Shown: positions 34,904-43,207 of the stretch, in pieces | Layout: each line of letters opens with the position of its first letter | Numbering within the stretch: position 1 is the first letter of the stretch | NCBI GenBank assembly: GCA_045561575.1 | Contig: JBJKXM010000004.1 | Location: forward strand, 69,656 to 133,655 | Source: GCA-002715885 sp045561575 | GTDB taxonomy: Bacteria; Bacteroidota; Bacteroidia; Flavobacteriales; BACL11 | DNA length: 64,000 nucleotides | Direction of reading: 5' to 3' | Notes under the pieces: generated by a model | Databases searched by the model: none | Seen by the model: only the letters and a program-made list of their open reading frames with translations | Told to the model about the DNA's origin: nothing | Program-made: the position numbers and the translations under genes

Positions 34904-36580
34904 ATGAAAACACATTTACTTAAGTATATTGCTATTTTTCTAATTTTCATTGGATTAAATGCAAATGCTCAAACTAGGTATATTGACAATATGTTTGATA
35001 GTGTAACTGTTACATCAAATGTAGCTTATGGTCAAAATATTTCAATACTACCTCTATTACAAGGTCTTCCACCAGTAATGGACACACTTTTATGTGATAT
35101 TTATGAGCCAAAAAACGATACATTAACCGATAGACCCGTTATTGTTCTGATTCATACTGGTAGTTTTTTACCACCTGTTTTAAATGGTCAAGCTACTGGT
35201 TCAAAAAATGATAATTCTATAGTTGAAAACTGCATGAGATGGGCTAAAAAAGGATATGTTGCTGTTGCAATGACATATAGACAAGGATGGAATCCAACAT
35301 CTCCTAGTCAAGCGGTTAGAACTGCTACTATCCTACAAGCTGCCTACAGAGGTATTCATGATACAAAAGCAATGGTTAGATATCTAAGAAAGACTGTTGC
35401 TGAAGATGGAAATTCATATGGAATCGATGATAGCAAAATTGTTGTAGGAGGACAAGGAACTGGAGCATATCTTTCAATGGGATATATAACTCTTGATACC
35501 GTTTCTGAACTATTTATCTATCCTAAATTCTGGGATACATCAGATCCAGATCCAGCAAATCATGTTCCATTAATTTCTCCTCAATTCCCAATTCCAGGTC
35601 CTATAACTTATGGATATGGAAATATTGACGGAACTGATACAACTTATTATCCAGCCAACTTCCCACCATTTAATTTCCCTGTTGACGTTCTTTGGAACTT
35701 CCCAAATAACCCATCATACAGTAATGATGTAAGCATGGCATTTAATTTAGGTGGAACTCTTGCTGACCTTGACTGGTTAGATGGAGGACAAGTACCACAT
35801 GTTTCATTCCATTGTGAAAATGACCCATTTGCTTCAATAGACGAAGGTGTTATTATTGTACCTACTACAGGAGATATTGTAATTCCTGACGTTATTGGTT
35901 CAAGAGTTGCAAATCATTACAACACATTATGGGGAAATAATAGTGGATTTAATCAAGCTGGTTTAAATGATACATTATCTCAAATCTCAAATTCATATAA
36001 CAGTAATTGGAATCACCCATTAAATGATGGTTCTCTGGTTTATGATGGTTTATACGTTTTTGATACTCCGGCACCTGACACTGTTCCTAATGCATTTGGT
36101 GAAATGCCTTATCATGAATCATCACCATGGGATTGGTGGGATCTAGCTACTTATGATATGATGTTTGCTGCTGTAAACGGTGCACCAGCTGGATATGGAG
36201 CTGCTAATTCATTACTAGGTTCTCCAAATTCAGGATCAGACTCAATTCCAATGCTTTACTTAGATACTATTCATGGGTACTTAAACCCAAGAATGTATGA
36301 AGTACTTGGACTAGGAGGGTCATCTGATTTTAATGAAGTAATTGAAAAAACAACTCAAGTTTATCCAAACCCTGCAAAAGATAATATTAACATAGTTAGT
36401 TATGCTGAATTAATTAACAGTGTTGATGTATATAATCTATCAGGACAAAAGGTATTAAGTAAAAAAGTTAATAATGGAACAACAACAAAACTTAATACAA
36501 GTGGATTATCAAAAGGAGTATATATAATTGATGTTAAATCAAGAGTTTCATCAGTTAAAAAGAAAGTTATTATAGAATAA
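34904..36580 (+). CDS. T9SS-exported alpha/beta-hydrolase-fold protein lacking the catalytic serine
   Basis: A 558-residue exported protein. Signal peptide KTHLLKYIAIFLIFIGLNANAQ; an esterase-like domain with DRPVIVLIHTGSF (oxyanion strand), YVAVAMTYRQGW and DTKAMVRYLRKTV. The nucleophile elbow reads KIVVGGQGTGAYLS, where family enzymes have G-x-S-x-G, so the serine is replaced by glycine. A histidine is present late (DTIHGYLNP). The C-terminal 80 residues are a canonical T9SS type A sorting domain: VYPNPAKDNINI, VDVYNLSGQKVL, LSKGVYIIDVKS and KKKVIIE. It may bind rather than cleave its ligand. A strong terminator follows. Confidence 0.82.
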   Translation: MKTHLLKYIAIFLIFIGLNANAQTRYIDNMFDSVTVTSNVAYGQNISILPLLQGLPPVMDTLLCDIYEPKNDTLTDRPVIVLIHTGSFLPPVLNGQATGSKNDNSIVENCMRWAKKGYVAVAMTYRQGWNPTSPSQAVRTATILQAAYRGIHDTKAMVRYLRKTVAEDGNSYGIDDSKIVVGGQGTGAYLSMGYITLDTVSELFIYPKFWDTSDPDPANHVPLISPQFPIPGPITYGYGNIDGTDTTYYPANFPPFNFPVDVLWNFPNNPSYSNDVSMAFNLGGTLADLDWLDGGQVPHVSFHCENDPFASIDEGVIIVPTTGDIVIPDVIGSRVANHYNTLWGNNSGFNQAGLNDTLSQISNSYNSNWNHPLNDGSLVYDGLYVFDTPAPDTVPNAFGEMPYHESSPWDWWDLATYDMMFAAVNGAPAGYGAANSLLGSPNSGSDSIPMLYLDTIHGYLNPRMYEVLGLGGSSDFNEVIEKTTQVYPNPAKDNINIVSYAELINSVDVYNLSGQKVLSKKVNNGTTTKLNTSGLSKGVYIIDVKSRVSSVKKKVIIE

Positions 36581-36599
36581 TTTAATAATAATCTAAAAT

Positions 36600-36631
36600 A
36601 AAAAAGGGAAGCAATTGCTTCCCTTTTTTTA
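36600..36631. terminator. Bidirectional terminator
   Basis: AAAAAGGGAAGC is mirrored by GCTTCCCTTTTT around AATT, with A and T tracts on both sides, so it can stop transcription from the esterase-like gene on the plus strand and from the zapA/6S-like RNA side on the minus strand. Confidence 0.88.
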
Positions 36632-36635
36632 TAAT

Positions 36636-36820
36636 AGTCCTGCACTAAGTACAAATTAAACTCCATATTAAAACGGATAGAGCTACTAACGTATCGCAAA
36701 CTTCCACTGTCATTGAAAAATCAATGAAAAATAAATTATTGAGGCCTGTTTTTAACACACTAAGATAAACTCCAATTAGTACTAGTGTTGAGTTTAATAG
36801 TAAAAATAATGCAGGAATAT
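36636..36820 (-). ncRNA. ssrS: Structured RNA downstream of zapA, candidate 6S RNA
   Basis: This 260-nt gap has no credible protein but forms a long rod. On the minus strand TCCTGCA (36816-36810) pairs with TGCAGGA (36644-36638) as a closing stem. Next, ATTAAACTC (plus 36791-36799 complement) pairs with GAGTTTAAT (plus 36656-36664 complement). An apical hairpin CATTGA-TTTT-TCAATG lies near 36726-36711. Closing stem, interrupted arms, apical hairpin and about 180-nt size fit 6S RNA, the RNA polymerase regulator, and ssrS commonly lies next to zapA. It ends at a strong terminator in this direction. Strand is inferred; the structure is nearly symmetric. Confidence 0.55.
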
Positions 36821-36839
36821 AAAAAGAACTTTTTTTTAG

Positions 36840-37124
36840 CTATTTAAAGTCAGCTAATAACTCATCTAAATTAGTTAATTTTTCAGAAATACCATCATCA
36901 GAAATAAACTTATTTTGATTAATTTTTTCAAGTTTAGAAGCATATTCAATCAAACACATTGCTAGAATATCTTGTTTATCTTTTATTGCGTAATTCTCTT
37001 CATAAAACTTTAGACGATCATCAATTTTCTTGACAGAATTTCGAATAATTTCCTCAGAACTTCTATCAATTTTCATTGGATAGAATCTGTTTGCAATATT
37101 TAATTTAATTGATAGTTTGTCCAT
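36840..37124 (-). CDS. zapA: Cell division protein ZapA
   Basis: FtsZ-ring associated protein of 94 residues that cross-links FtsZ protofilaments. The N-terminal globular part KLSIKLNIANRFYPMKIDRSSEEIIRNSVK (quoted in part: LNIANRFYPMKI) and the C-terminal helix with DKQDILAMCLIEYASKLEKI are the family pattern. It lies 2 nt after the coiled-coil gene and probably shares its transcript, with the 6S-like RNA following. Confidence 0.9.
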   Translation of the reverse strand: MDKLSIKLNIANRFYPMKIDRSSEEIIRNSVKKIDDRLKFYEENYAIKDKQDILAMCLIEYASKLEKINQNKFISDDGISEKLTNLDELLADFK

Positions 37125-37126
37125 AA

Positions 37127-37414
37127 TTAATTATTTAGTTGAGCAATACATTTATCAATTTCTCTGATATATTCGTTAATCTTCAATTTGGTTTGTCTAA
37201 TATCACCCTTTGATACATCTACAGATTTTGATATACTAATGATTTTTATTTTGTCCTTAAGAGTATTTATCTCAATATTTTTTTGTTCAATATCTAATAA
37301 GAGATTAGCGTTTTCCTGCTTTAAATTGGAATTAATTGATTTTACTTTTTTATAAGATGAAAGCAAATTATTCAATTTTATTTCAATACTGGATATTAGA
37401 TTATTTAAAGACAT
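37127..37414 (-). CDS. Coiled-coil protein upstream of zapA
   Basis: A 95-residue protein predicted to be almost wholly alpha-helical. Heptad-like spacing runs through KLNNLLSSYKKVKSINSNL, QENANLLLDIEQKNIEINTL and a second helix KLKINEYIREIDKCIAQL. There is no enzyme motif. A small coiled coil placed directly before zapA suggests a ZapB-like or division-ring adaptor role, but I have no sequence match to support that. The -7 box TAAATTTG (37431-37424, minus strand) is 10 nt from the ATG. Confidence 0.75.
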   Translation of the reverse strand: MSLNNLISSIEIKLNNLLSSYKKVKSINSNLKQENANLLLDIEQKNIEINTLKDKIKIISISKSVDVSKGDIRQTKLKINEYIREIDKCIAQLNN

Positions 37415-37423
37415 ATATTAAGA

Positions 37424-37431
37424 CAAATTTA
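37424..37431 (-). promoter_or_regulatory. -7 element of the coiled-coil/zapA operon
   Basis: The minus strand reads TAAATTTG, a perfect TAnnTTTG box, 10 nt before the ATG at 37414. No -33 TTG at normal spacing. Confidence 0.45.
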
Positions 37432-37509
37432 ATATTTTTGATTAATTAAAAAATGAATTTTGATTTCATTTAATTAGTCAACTTTTTTATAATTCTTTCA
37501 AAAATATTA

Positions 37510-39195
37510 ATGAAAAAAATTCTGATTTTACTGATAATTTTATTCTCCAGTAATTTAACTTTCTCACAAGATTATATAAACCCCTTAGACTTTAGATTAC
37601 TACTTTCAGGTACATTTGGAGAATTAAGGGGAAATCATTTTCACGCAGGAATTGATTTTAAAACCAAAGGTGTTGAAGGGCAAAATATCTATGCTATAGC
37701 TGATGGTTACATATCAAGAATAAAAGTATCCTCGTATGGCTATGGAAAAGCACTTTATATTAACCATCCTGATGGAAAAACGTCTGTTTATGCACATCTT
37801 CAAAAATTCTCTAAAAAAATAGATACTATTGTTAAAAAAGAGCATTATAAAAGAAAACAATTTGAAATAAATATTTTTCCAAAAGCTTATAGCATTCAAG
37901 TAAAGCAGGGGGAAATAATTGCACTTTCAGGAAATAGTGGAAGTAGCCAAGGAGCTCATCTACATTTTGAAATTAGAGACACAAAAACTGAACATCCTCT
38001 TGACCCACTTGATTATGGATTTAAAGTCATTGATAACATCTCTCCTATTTTAAAAGAAATTAAAATTTTTGATATAGATAATCATGATTTGTCATCGACT
38101 TATAAAATATCTAAGAAAAATAAGAAATATTATACGCAAGATACAATCTATTCCAATTCAAAAGTTGGAATTGGCATATATACATTCGACCAATCTAATG
38201 ATGCATATAATAAAAATGGAGTTAATGATATAAAAGTTTATATTGATAGTGTTTTGATATATCATTTCGAATTAGATCAACTTGATTTTAGTAAAAATAA
38301 ATATATTAACGCACATATCGATTATGAAGAAAAAGTATTAAGTAAAAGAAAATTTCATAAATGCTTTAGACTTCCAAACAACTCACTAAAAAATTATAAA
38401 ACACTAATAAATAATGGTTATTACAAATTAGATGATAATAAAAATCATTTAGTAGAAATTGAAGTTAGTGATTCTTATGATAATATATCTAACTTATCAT
38501 TCATATTAAAAAAATCAATAACAGCTTCAGAAAATAAAACAATAACAAATATTGATAAGCCTGATGCTTCAACAACAAAGCTGTTTTATTGGTATAATGA
38601 AAATAACTTTAATACAGATAATTTTAAATTATCAATAAATAAAAATTATCTATATGAAACCATAGATTTTAATTACCTTGAAAAAGACTCCATAAAAGGC
38701 ACATATGGCAAGATTCATCAGTGTCATTTTGAAACTGTTCCACTTCACAAGGCTGCCAAAATATCAATTAGAGCAAATATTCCCTCCAGATTAAAAGATA
38801 AAGTCTACATAGCCAAGGTTAAAGATAATAAGTATATATATTTCGGAAATAAATGGGAAAATAGTTACTTAAGTGCAAAAATTAGTCAATTTGGAGATTT
38901 TGCAGTTGCTGCAGATTCAATTAAACCAAAAATAACTGGAGTAAATATTTATCCTGCAAAAGAAATTAAAAATCAAACAACTATTAAATGTTTAATTGAA
39001 GATAAAGAAAGTGGAATTAAAAAGTTTGAAGGCAAGATAAATGGCCAATGGGTGTTAATGGAATATGATCATAAAAGAAAATTATTAGAATATGATTTTA
39101 ATGAAATCATAAAAAAAGGAGAAAACCTATTTAATCTTGAAGTCACTGATATGCTTGGAAATGTAAAAAAATATTCTGCTAAATTTTATTATTAA
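37510..39195 (+). CDS. M23 family metallopeptidase
   Basis: Exported peptidoglycan endopeptidase-type protein of 561 residues. Signal peptide KKILILLIILFSSNLTFS; LytM/M23 domain at about residues 25-175, with zinc ligands in HFHAGIDFK (HxxxD) and AHLHFEIRD (HxH) and the G-rich GEIIALSGNSGSSQG. The remaining two thirds are beta-rich without a recognised domain, as in other Bacteroidota M23 proteins found beside zapA. Its 3' end overlaps the convergent arsC by 17 nt. Confidence 0.92.
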   Translation: MKKILILLIILFSSNLTFSQDYINPLDFRLLLSGTFGELRGNHFHAGIDFKTKGVEGQNIYAIADGYISRIKVSSYGYGKALYINHPDGKTSVYAHLQKFSKKIDTIVKKEHYKRKQFEINIFPKAYSIQVKQGEIIALSGNSGSSQGAHLHFEIRDTKTEHPLDPLDYGFKVIDNISPILKEIKIFDIDNHDLSSTYKISKKNKKYYTQDTIYSNSKVGIGIYTFDQSNDAYNKNGVNDIKVYIDSVLIYHFELDQLDFSKNKYINAHIDYEEKVLSKRKFHKCFRLPNNSLKNYKTLINNGYYKLDDNKNHLVEIEVSDSYDNISNLSFILKKSITASENKTITNIDKPDASTTKLFYWYNENNFNTDNFKLSINKNYLYETIDFNYLEKDSIKGTYGKIHQCHFETVPLHKAAKISIRANIPSRLKDKVYIAKVKDNKYIYFGNKWENSYLSAKISQFGDFAVAADSIKPKITGVNIYPAKEIKNQTTIKCLIEDKESGIKKFEGKINGQWVLMEYDHKRKLLEYDFNEIIKKGENLFNLEVTDMLGNVKKYSAKFYY

Positions 39196-39598
39196 TCATC
39201 GGTAAAAATTCACTTTTTAAAAAATTGTGAATTTGATCTCTAATCTTCTTATAAACTACTATTTTTTGCTCATAAGTTCCTTTAGCATCAGCAGGATCAT
39301 CAAAACTATGGTGAATAAAATATGTTTGTTTTGGGAAAACAGGACAAATTTCCTTAGCATTATCACAAACAGTTAGTACTAGATCTATATCTAGATCAAG
39401 ATACTCATCAATATGATTAGAGGTATTAGATGAAATATAAATATCTAACTCTTTCATTACCTCATCAGCATATTTATTAACAGGTTCCGGTTTAGTTCCA
39501 GCACTAAAGATCTGAAAGTCAGTTAAAGATTCTAAAAATCCATGTGCCATTTGAGATCTACAAGAATTTCCTGTACATAAAATTAAAATTTTTTTCAT
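39179..39598 (-). CDS. arsC: Arsenate reductase, low-molecular-weight phosphatase type
   Basis: A 139-residue LMW-PTP-fold protein. The P-loop CTGNSCRSQMAHG holds the nucleophile Cys and Arg, and a cysteine pair in LTVCDNAKEICPVFP matches the thioredoxin-coupled ArsC relay (three redox cysteines). HHSFDDPADAKG carries the general-acid Asp. It would reduce arsenate to arsenite, though no arsenite pump or ArsR regulator is nearby. It is the last gene of an operon with three small membrane proteins, overlapping the preceding one by 4 nt. Confidence 0.9.
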   Translation of the reverse strand: MKKILILCTGNSCRSQMAHGFLESLTDFQIFSAGTKPEPVNKYADEVMKELDIYISSNTSNHIDEYLDLDIDLVLTVCDNAKEICPVFPKQTYFIHHSFDDPADAKGTYEQKIVVYKKIRDQIHNFLKSEFLPMINNKI

Positions 39599-39960
39599 TT
39601 ATAGTAATATTTTTCAGTTTGCATTAATAAAATTAAAAATAAATTAATCGATGAAAGAATCCAAACCTGTGTGGTGTTAAGTAGAATATCATTTAAGGGT
39701 TGAATAAACATAAATAAAAAAGAAATTAATGAAATAGTATTGATTAATTTTATATATAAATCTATAGATACTAAATAAATTTGAAGAAACAAAAAAGCTG
39801 ATAAGATGTAATATGTTGCTCTTTCTTTAATTATATATACAGAAACTTCAGAATAATCAAGTTTAAATCCAAGCATTTCATGAAAATACAAGAAGAGTGC
39901 AAGTAATGCTAAATATATAACCCATAGATATATTGAATATATATTATTTGTTTTTGTCAT
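39595..39960 (-). CDS. Small four-helix membrane protein, tandem paralogue 3
   Basis: Unrecognised protein of 121 residues, nearly all hydrophobic, with about four membrane segments (YSIYLWVIYLALLALFLYF; ATYYILSAFLFLQIYLVS; LINTISLISFLFMFIQPL; VWILSSINLFLILLM). It aligns by eye with its upstream neighbour: YS-Y---IYL----LF-YF, SAFL--QIY and a closing helix in the same order. The ATG at 39960 is preferred to one at 39975. It overlaps both the neighbour and arsC, so the set is translationally coupled. Confidence 0.7.
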   Translation of the reverse strand: MTKTNNIYSIYLWVIYLALLALFLYFHEMLGFKLDYSEVSVYIIKERATYYILSAFLFLQIYLVSIDLYIKLINTISLISFLFMFIQPLNDILLNTTQVWILSSINLFLILLMQTEKYYYK

Positions 39961-40315
39961 ATAAAAGAGCTCCAATAATTAAAAAATGAATTATAATAAA
40001 TAAAATGTAAACTGGTTTAAAGATAAATACACCAAGCACACAAAAAGTAGGATATACCATAGTTAAGGTAAATGCCATAACAACAAATGTATCTATTAAC
40101 CTTTGAAAATATTTTTTATCAATATTGTATATCTGAAAGATTAAGAAAGCAGATCCAATCAAAAAAGCAGATCTAGATGAATCATTTGCAGATGGAAAAT
40201 TTTCCATAAAAAAGAAATAAGTAGAATAGAAATAATTAAATAATCCTATTATAAAAAGGTAAATAGTAAATATATAAACGGAATAGTATCTTTTACTTGA
40301 AGATTTTTCTTTCAT
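39944..40315 (-). CDS. Small four-helix membrane protein, tandem paralogue 2
   Basis: Unrecognised protein of 123 residues with a basic N-terminus (KEKSSSKRYYSVY) and about four membrane segments (IFTIYLFIIGLFNYFYSTYF in part; SAFLIGSAFLIFQIY; DTFVVMAFTLTMVYP; VYILFIIIHFLIIGALLY). It resembles the next gene in the operon in length, helix order and motifs. It overlaps the preceding gene by 23 nt and the following by 17 nt. No charged or metal-binding motif that would point to transport was seen. Confidence 0.7.
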   Translation of the reverse strand: MKEKSSSKRYYSVYIFTIYLFIIGLFNYFYSTYFFFMENFPSANDSSRSAFLIGSAFLIFQIYNIDKKYFQRLIDTFVVMAFTLTMVYPTFCVLGVFIFKPVYILFIIIHFLIIGALLYDKNK

Positions 40316-40679
40316 ATATTAATAAAATAAATAAGCCAAAATGAAAAACAGATGTAAAAAATATATGAGGCACTTGATTTAATGAGAAAAGATAGATATC
40401 GAAAAAAAATGTACCCAGTTCATAAAGAGCTAAAACTGGTAAAATTGTAATATAAACTGTATTAGATTTTAAATAAACTAATCTGATTAAAAGAGCATAT
40501 ACAATATGAAACAATCCAATTTTAACAATATTTAATTCAGGATTAAAAACAGAAATTACTTGAAAAGAAGTAGTATAAATTTCTGAACTATAAAATATAC
40601 AAAAAATTCCTGATAAACCATATAGAAATGGTAGAACTAATGAAGATACTGGAATTCTTTTTTTAATCTTTGGCTCCAT
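40293..40679 (-). CDS. Small four-helix membrane protein, tandem paralogue 1
   Basis: Unrecognised protein of 128 residues, first gene of the arsC operon. Basic N-terminus EPKIKKRIP, then about four membrane helices (LVLPFLYGLSGIFCIFYSS; IGLFHIVYALLIRLVYL; VYITILPVLALYELGTFFFDI in part; FFTSVFHFGLFILLIYER). It shares architecture with the next two genes but is the most diverged. The ATG at 40679 is chosen over TTG at 40688, which lies in the -7 box. The box ends 6 nt before the ATG, so the message may have almost no leader. Confidence 0.68.
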   Translation of the reverse strand: MEPKIKKRIPVSSLVLPFLYGLSGIFCIFYSSEIYTTSFQVISVFNPELNIVKIGLFHIVYALLIRLVYLKSNTVYITILPVLALYELGTFFFDIYLFSLNQVPHIFFTSVFHFGLFILLIYERKIFK

Positions 40680-40685
40680 AGATGG

Positions 40686-40756
40686 CAAAAGTATGAAAAT
40701 AACATAATAATCTTCTTATTGTTCAGTTATATTGTAGCTATAATATCATACTTTTG
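40686..40756. promoter_or_regulatory. Divergent promoters arranged as an 11-bp inverted repeat
   Basis: CAAAAGTATGA (40686-40696) is the exact reverse complement of TCATACTTTTG (40746-40756). Each arm contains a perfect TACTTTTG -7 box, one facing the arsC operon (minus) and one facing the TonB receptor (plus, 40749-40756). No well-spaced TTG was found for either. Confidence 0.55.
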
Positions 40757-40762
40757 TAATAG

Positions 40763-43207
40763 ATGAGAGCCTGTTTTTTTACATTTCTATTCTTATTTAC
40801 TTCATATTTCACTTTTAGTCAAAATATTCGTGGAAAAATAACAGATGTAAATAATAATCCATTAGAGGCTGTAAATATTTCAATAATCGATATTAAAGGT
40901 GGTGAAACATCAAATAAAGAAGGAAATTATAATATTTCCATTAAAGCAAATCGTTCATACGTTATAGCATTTAGTTTTATAGGCTATCAAACTGAAAAAA
41001 TTAGAATACCCATGCTCAAAAAAGGGCAAGAATATGTTCTAAATATTATACTTAAAGAATCTAACACTGTACTAGAGAGTATTATTGTTAAAGACCAAAA
41101 AAGCAGAAAAAACAATTTAAGTAGAATTAAAACTAAACATGTAGAAGTTATTCCTGGCTCAAGTGGAGGTATTGAGTCTGTCTTAAAAACACTACCAGGT
41201 GTTAGTTCAGCAAATGAGCTTAGCTCACAATATTCTGTAAGAGGAGGTAATTTTGATGAAAATCTTGTTTATGTAAATGGTATAGAGGTTTACAGACCTT
41301 TTTTAATACATTCAGGCCAGCAAGAAGGACTTAGCTTTGTAAATACCGATTTAGTTGGAAGTATTTTATTTTCAGCAGGTGGGTTTTCTGCTAAATATGG
41401 AGATAAAATGTCCTCTGTTCTTGATATCAAATACAAACAACCAAAAAAAATAGCTAGTTCTGTAAGTTTAAGTTTATTGGGCGGTTCTGCTCATCTGGAA
41501 GGACTAAGTAAAAACAGAAGACTTAGTTATCTAGTGGGATTAAGACATAAATCAAATCAATACATTTTAAATAGTCTTGATACAGAGGCAGAATACGCTC
41601 CAAGATTTTCTGACTTACAAACATTTATCAACTATAAATTAAATACTAATTGGGATATCAGTCTTCTAACAAATATATCGAGCAATCAGTATCAAATGAT
41701 TCCTCAGGATAGGAATACTGATTTTGGCACATTTAACGAAGCACTTAGACTAACTATATTTTTTGAGGGTCAAGAGTTAGATAAATATGAAACGTATTTT
41801 GGTGCATTATCTACAAAATACAACCCAAACACAAAACTCCAACTTGAACTAACAAGTTCAGCATTTCAAACTTATGAAGAAGAGAATTTTGATATTTTAG
41901 GTGAATATTGGCTGTATCAATTAGATAATAATTTAGGTTCAGACAATTTTGGAGATGTTGCTTTTGATAGAGGTGTTGGAAAATATATTAATCATGCAAG
42001 AAACTCTTTAGATGCTAGAGTAATTAATTTTTCTCATAAAGGAAATTACAATCAAGACAAGATCAATATTAATTGGGGCTTAAAGTTTCAAAATGAAATA
42101 ATAAACGACAGAATAAGTGAATGGACTTTAATTGATTCTGCAGGATTTACTCTTCCTCACCCATTTGATTCAATTGGTAACCCATCAAACCCAAATCAAC
42201 AGGTTTTAATGAGTGAACTATTAAAAAGTAATATTAATATTTCAAGTAATAGACAATCAGGTTATTTAGAATATAGTCAAGATATAAATAATTTATCATT
42301 AAGGGCTGGTACTAGATCAAGTTTCTGGTCTTATAATGAAGAGCTTTTAGTTTCTCCAAGAGCATCTTTAGCATATGCACCAAATTGGGAAAAAGATGTT
42401 GTATTTAGGTTAGCCTCTGGAATTTATTATCAATCTCCATTCTATAGAGAGCTTAGATACCCTAATGGAGAACTAAATCAAGAGATTAAGTCACAAAAAT
42501 CCGTTCACTATGTAGCTGGATCAGATTATCTATTTTATAAATGGGGAAGACCTTTTAAATGGATAACAGAAATCTATTACAAAAAATTAGAAAATCTTAT
42601 TCCATATAAAGTTGATAACGTAAGAATACAATATCTTGCTGAAAATAATTCAGAAGGTTATGCAACTGGAATTGATTTTAAAATAAATGGAGAGTTTGTT
42701 TCTGGGGTAGAAAGTTGGGCAAGCTTATCAATTATGCAAACTGAAGAAGATATTATTGGAGATTCATATGTTGATTCAGAGGGAAAAACTATATATCCTG
42801 GATATATACCTCGTCCAACTGATCAAAGAGTAAATTTTAGTTTATTTTTCCAAGATTATATTCCAGGAAATATGAATTATAAAATGCATTTAAACATGAT
42901 TTATGGATCTGGTCTACCCTTTGGACCTCCTAAATCTGAAAAGTATCAAGATGTCTTAAGAATACCCGATTATAGAAGAGTTGATATTGGATTTTCAGCA
43001 GTATTAAAATCTGAAAATAAAAGAGCAAAACTTAAATTCATGAATATTTTTAATTCAGCATGGGTAAGTGCTGAAGTATTTAATCTTCTAGATATAAATA
43101 ACACAATATCATATCTGTGGGTTTCAGATGTAGGCGGAAGACAGTATGCAGTTCCAAATTATTTAACAAGAAGACAATTAAACCTAAAATTAATTTTTAG
43201 ATTTTAA
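40763..43207 (+). CDS. TonB-dependent receptor with carboxypeptidase-like domain
   Basis: Outer-membrane receptor of 814 residues. Signal peptide ACFFTFLFLFTSYFTFSQ; CarboxypepD_reg-like domain (IRGKITDVNNNPLEAVNISI in part, and the SFIGYQT motif); plug with IESVLKTLPGVSSANELSSQYSVRGG (in part), VYVNGIEVYRPFLI and the GFSAKYGDKMSSVLDI turn. The barrel ends TRRQLNLKLIFRF with a terminal aromatic, as expected for outer-membrane insertion. Ligand unknown. It converges on purL with no gap between stop codons. Confidence 0.92.
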   Translation: MRACFFTFLFLFTSYFTFSQNIRGKITDVNNNPLEAVNISIIDIKGGETSNKEGNYNISIKANRSYVIAFSFIGYQTEKIRIPMLKKGQEYVLNIILKESNTVLESIIVKDQKSRKNNLSRIKTKHVEVIPGSSGGIESVLKTLPGVSSANELSSQYSVRGGNFDENLVYVNGIEVYRPFLIHSGQQEGLSFVNTDLVGSILFSAGGFSAKYGDKMSSVLDIKYKQPKKIASSVSLSLLGGSAHLEGLSKNRRLSYLVGLRHKSNQYILNSLDTEAEYAPRFSDLQTFINYKLNTNWDISLLTNISSNQYQMIPQDRNTDFGTFNEALRLTIFFEGQELDKYETYFGALSTKYNPNTKLQLELTSSAFQTYEEENFDILGEYWLYQLDNNLGSDNFGDVAFDRGVGKYINHARNSLDARVINFSHKGNYNQDKININWGLKFQNEIINDRISEWTLIDSAGFTLPHPFDSIGNPSNPNQQVLMSELLKSNINISSNRQSGYLEYSQDINNLSLRAGTRSSFWSYNEELLVSPRASLAYAPNWEKDVVFRLASGIYYQSPFYRELRYPNGELNQEIKSQKSVHYVAGSDYLFYKWGRPFKWITEIYYKKLENLIPYKVDNVRIQYLAENNSEGYATGIDFKINGEFVSGVESWASLSIMQTEEDIIGDSYVDSEGKTIYPGYIPRPTDQRVNFSLFFQDYIPGNMNYKMHLNMIYGSGLPFGPPKSEKYQDVLRIPDYRRVDIGFSAVLKSENKRAKLKFMNIFNSAWVSAEVFNLLDINNTISYLWVSDVGGRQYAVPNYLTRRQLNLKLIFRF

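Noticed and set aside
36820..36838. AAAAAGTTCTTTTT palindrome as terminator of zapA
   Set aside because: Only A-T rich pairs with almost no loop; the strong terminator is at 36600-36631.
39179..39598. Full arsenic resistance operon
   Set aside because: Only arsC is recognisable; no arsR, arsB or acr3 is present and the partners are unknown membrane proteins.
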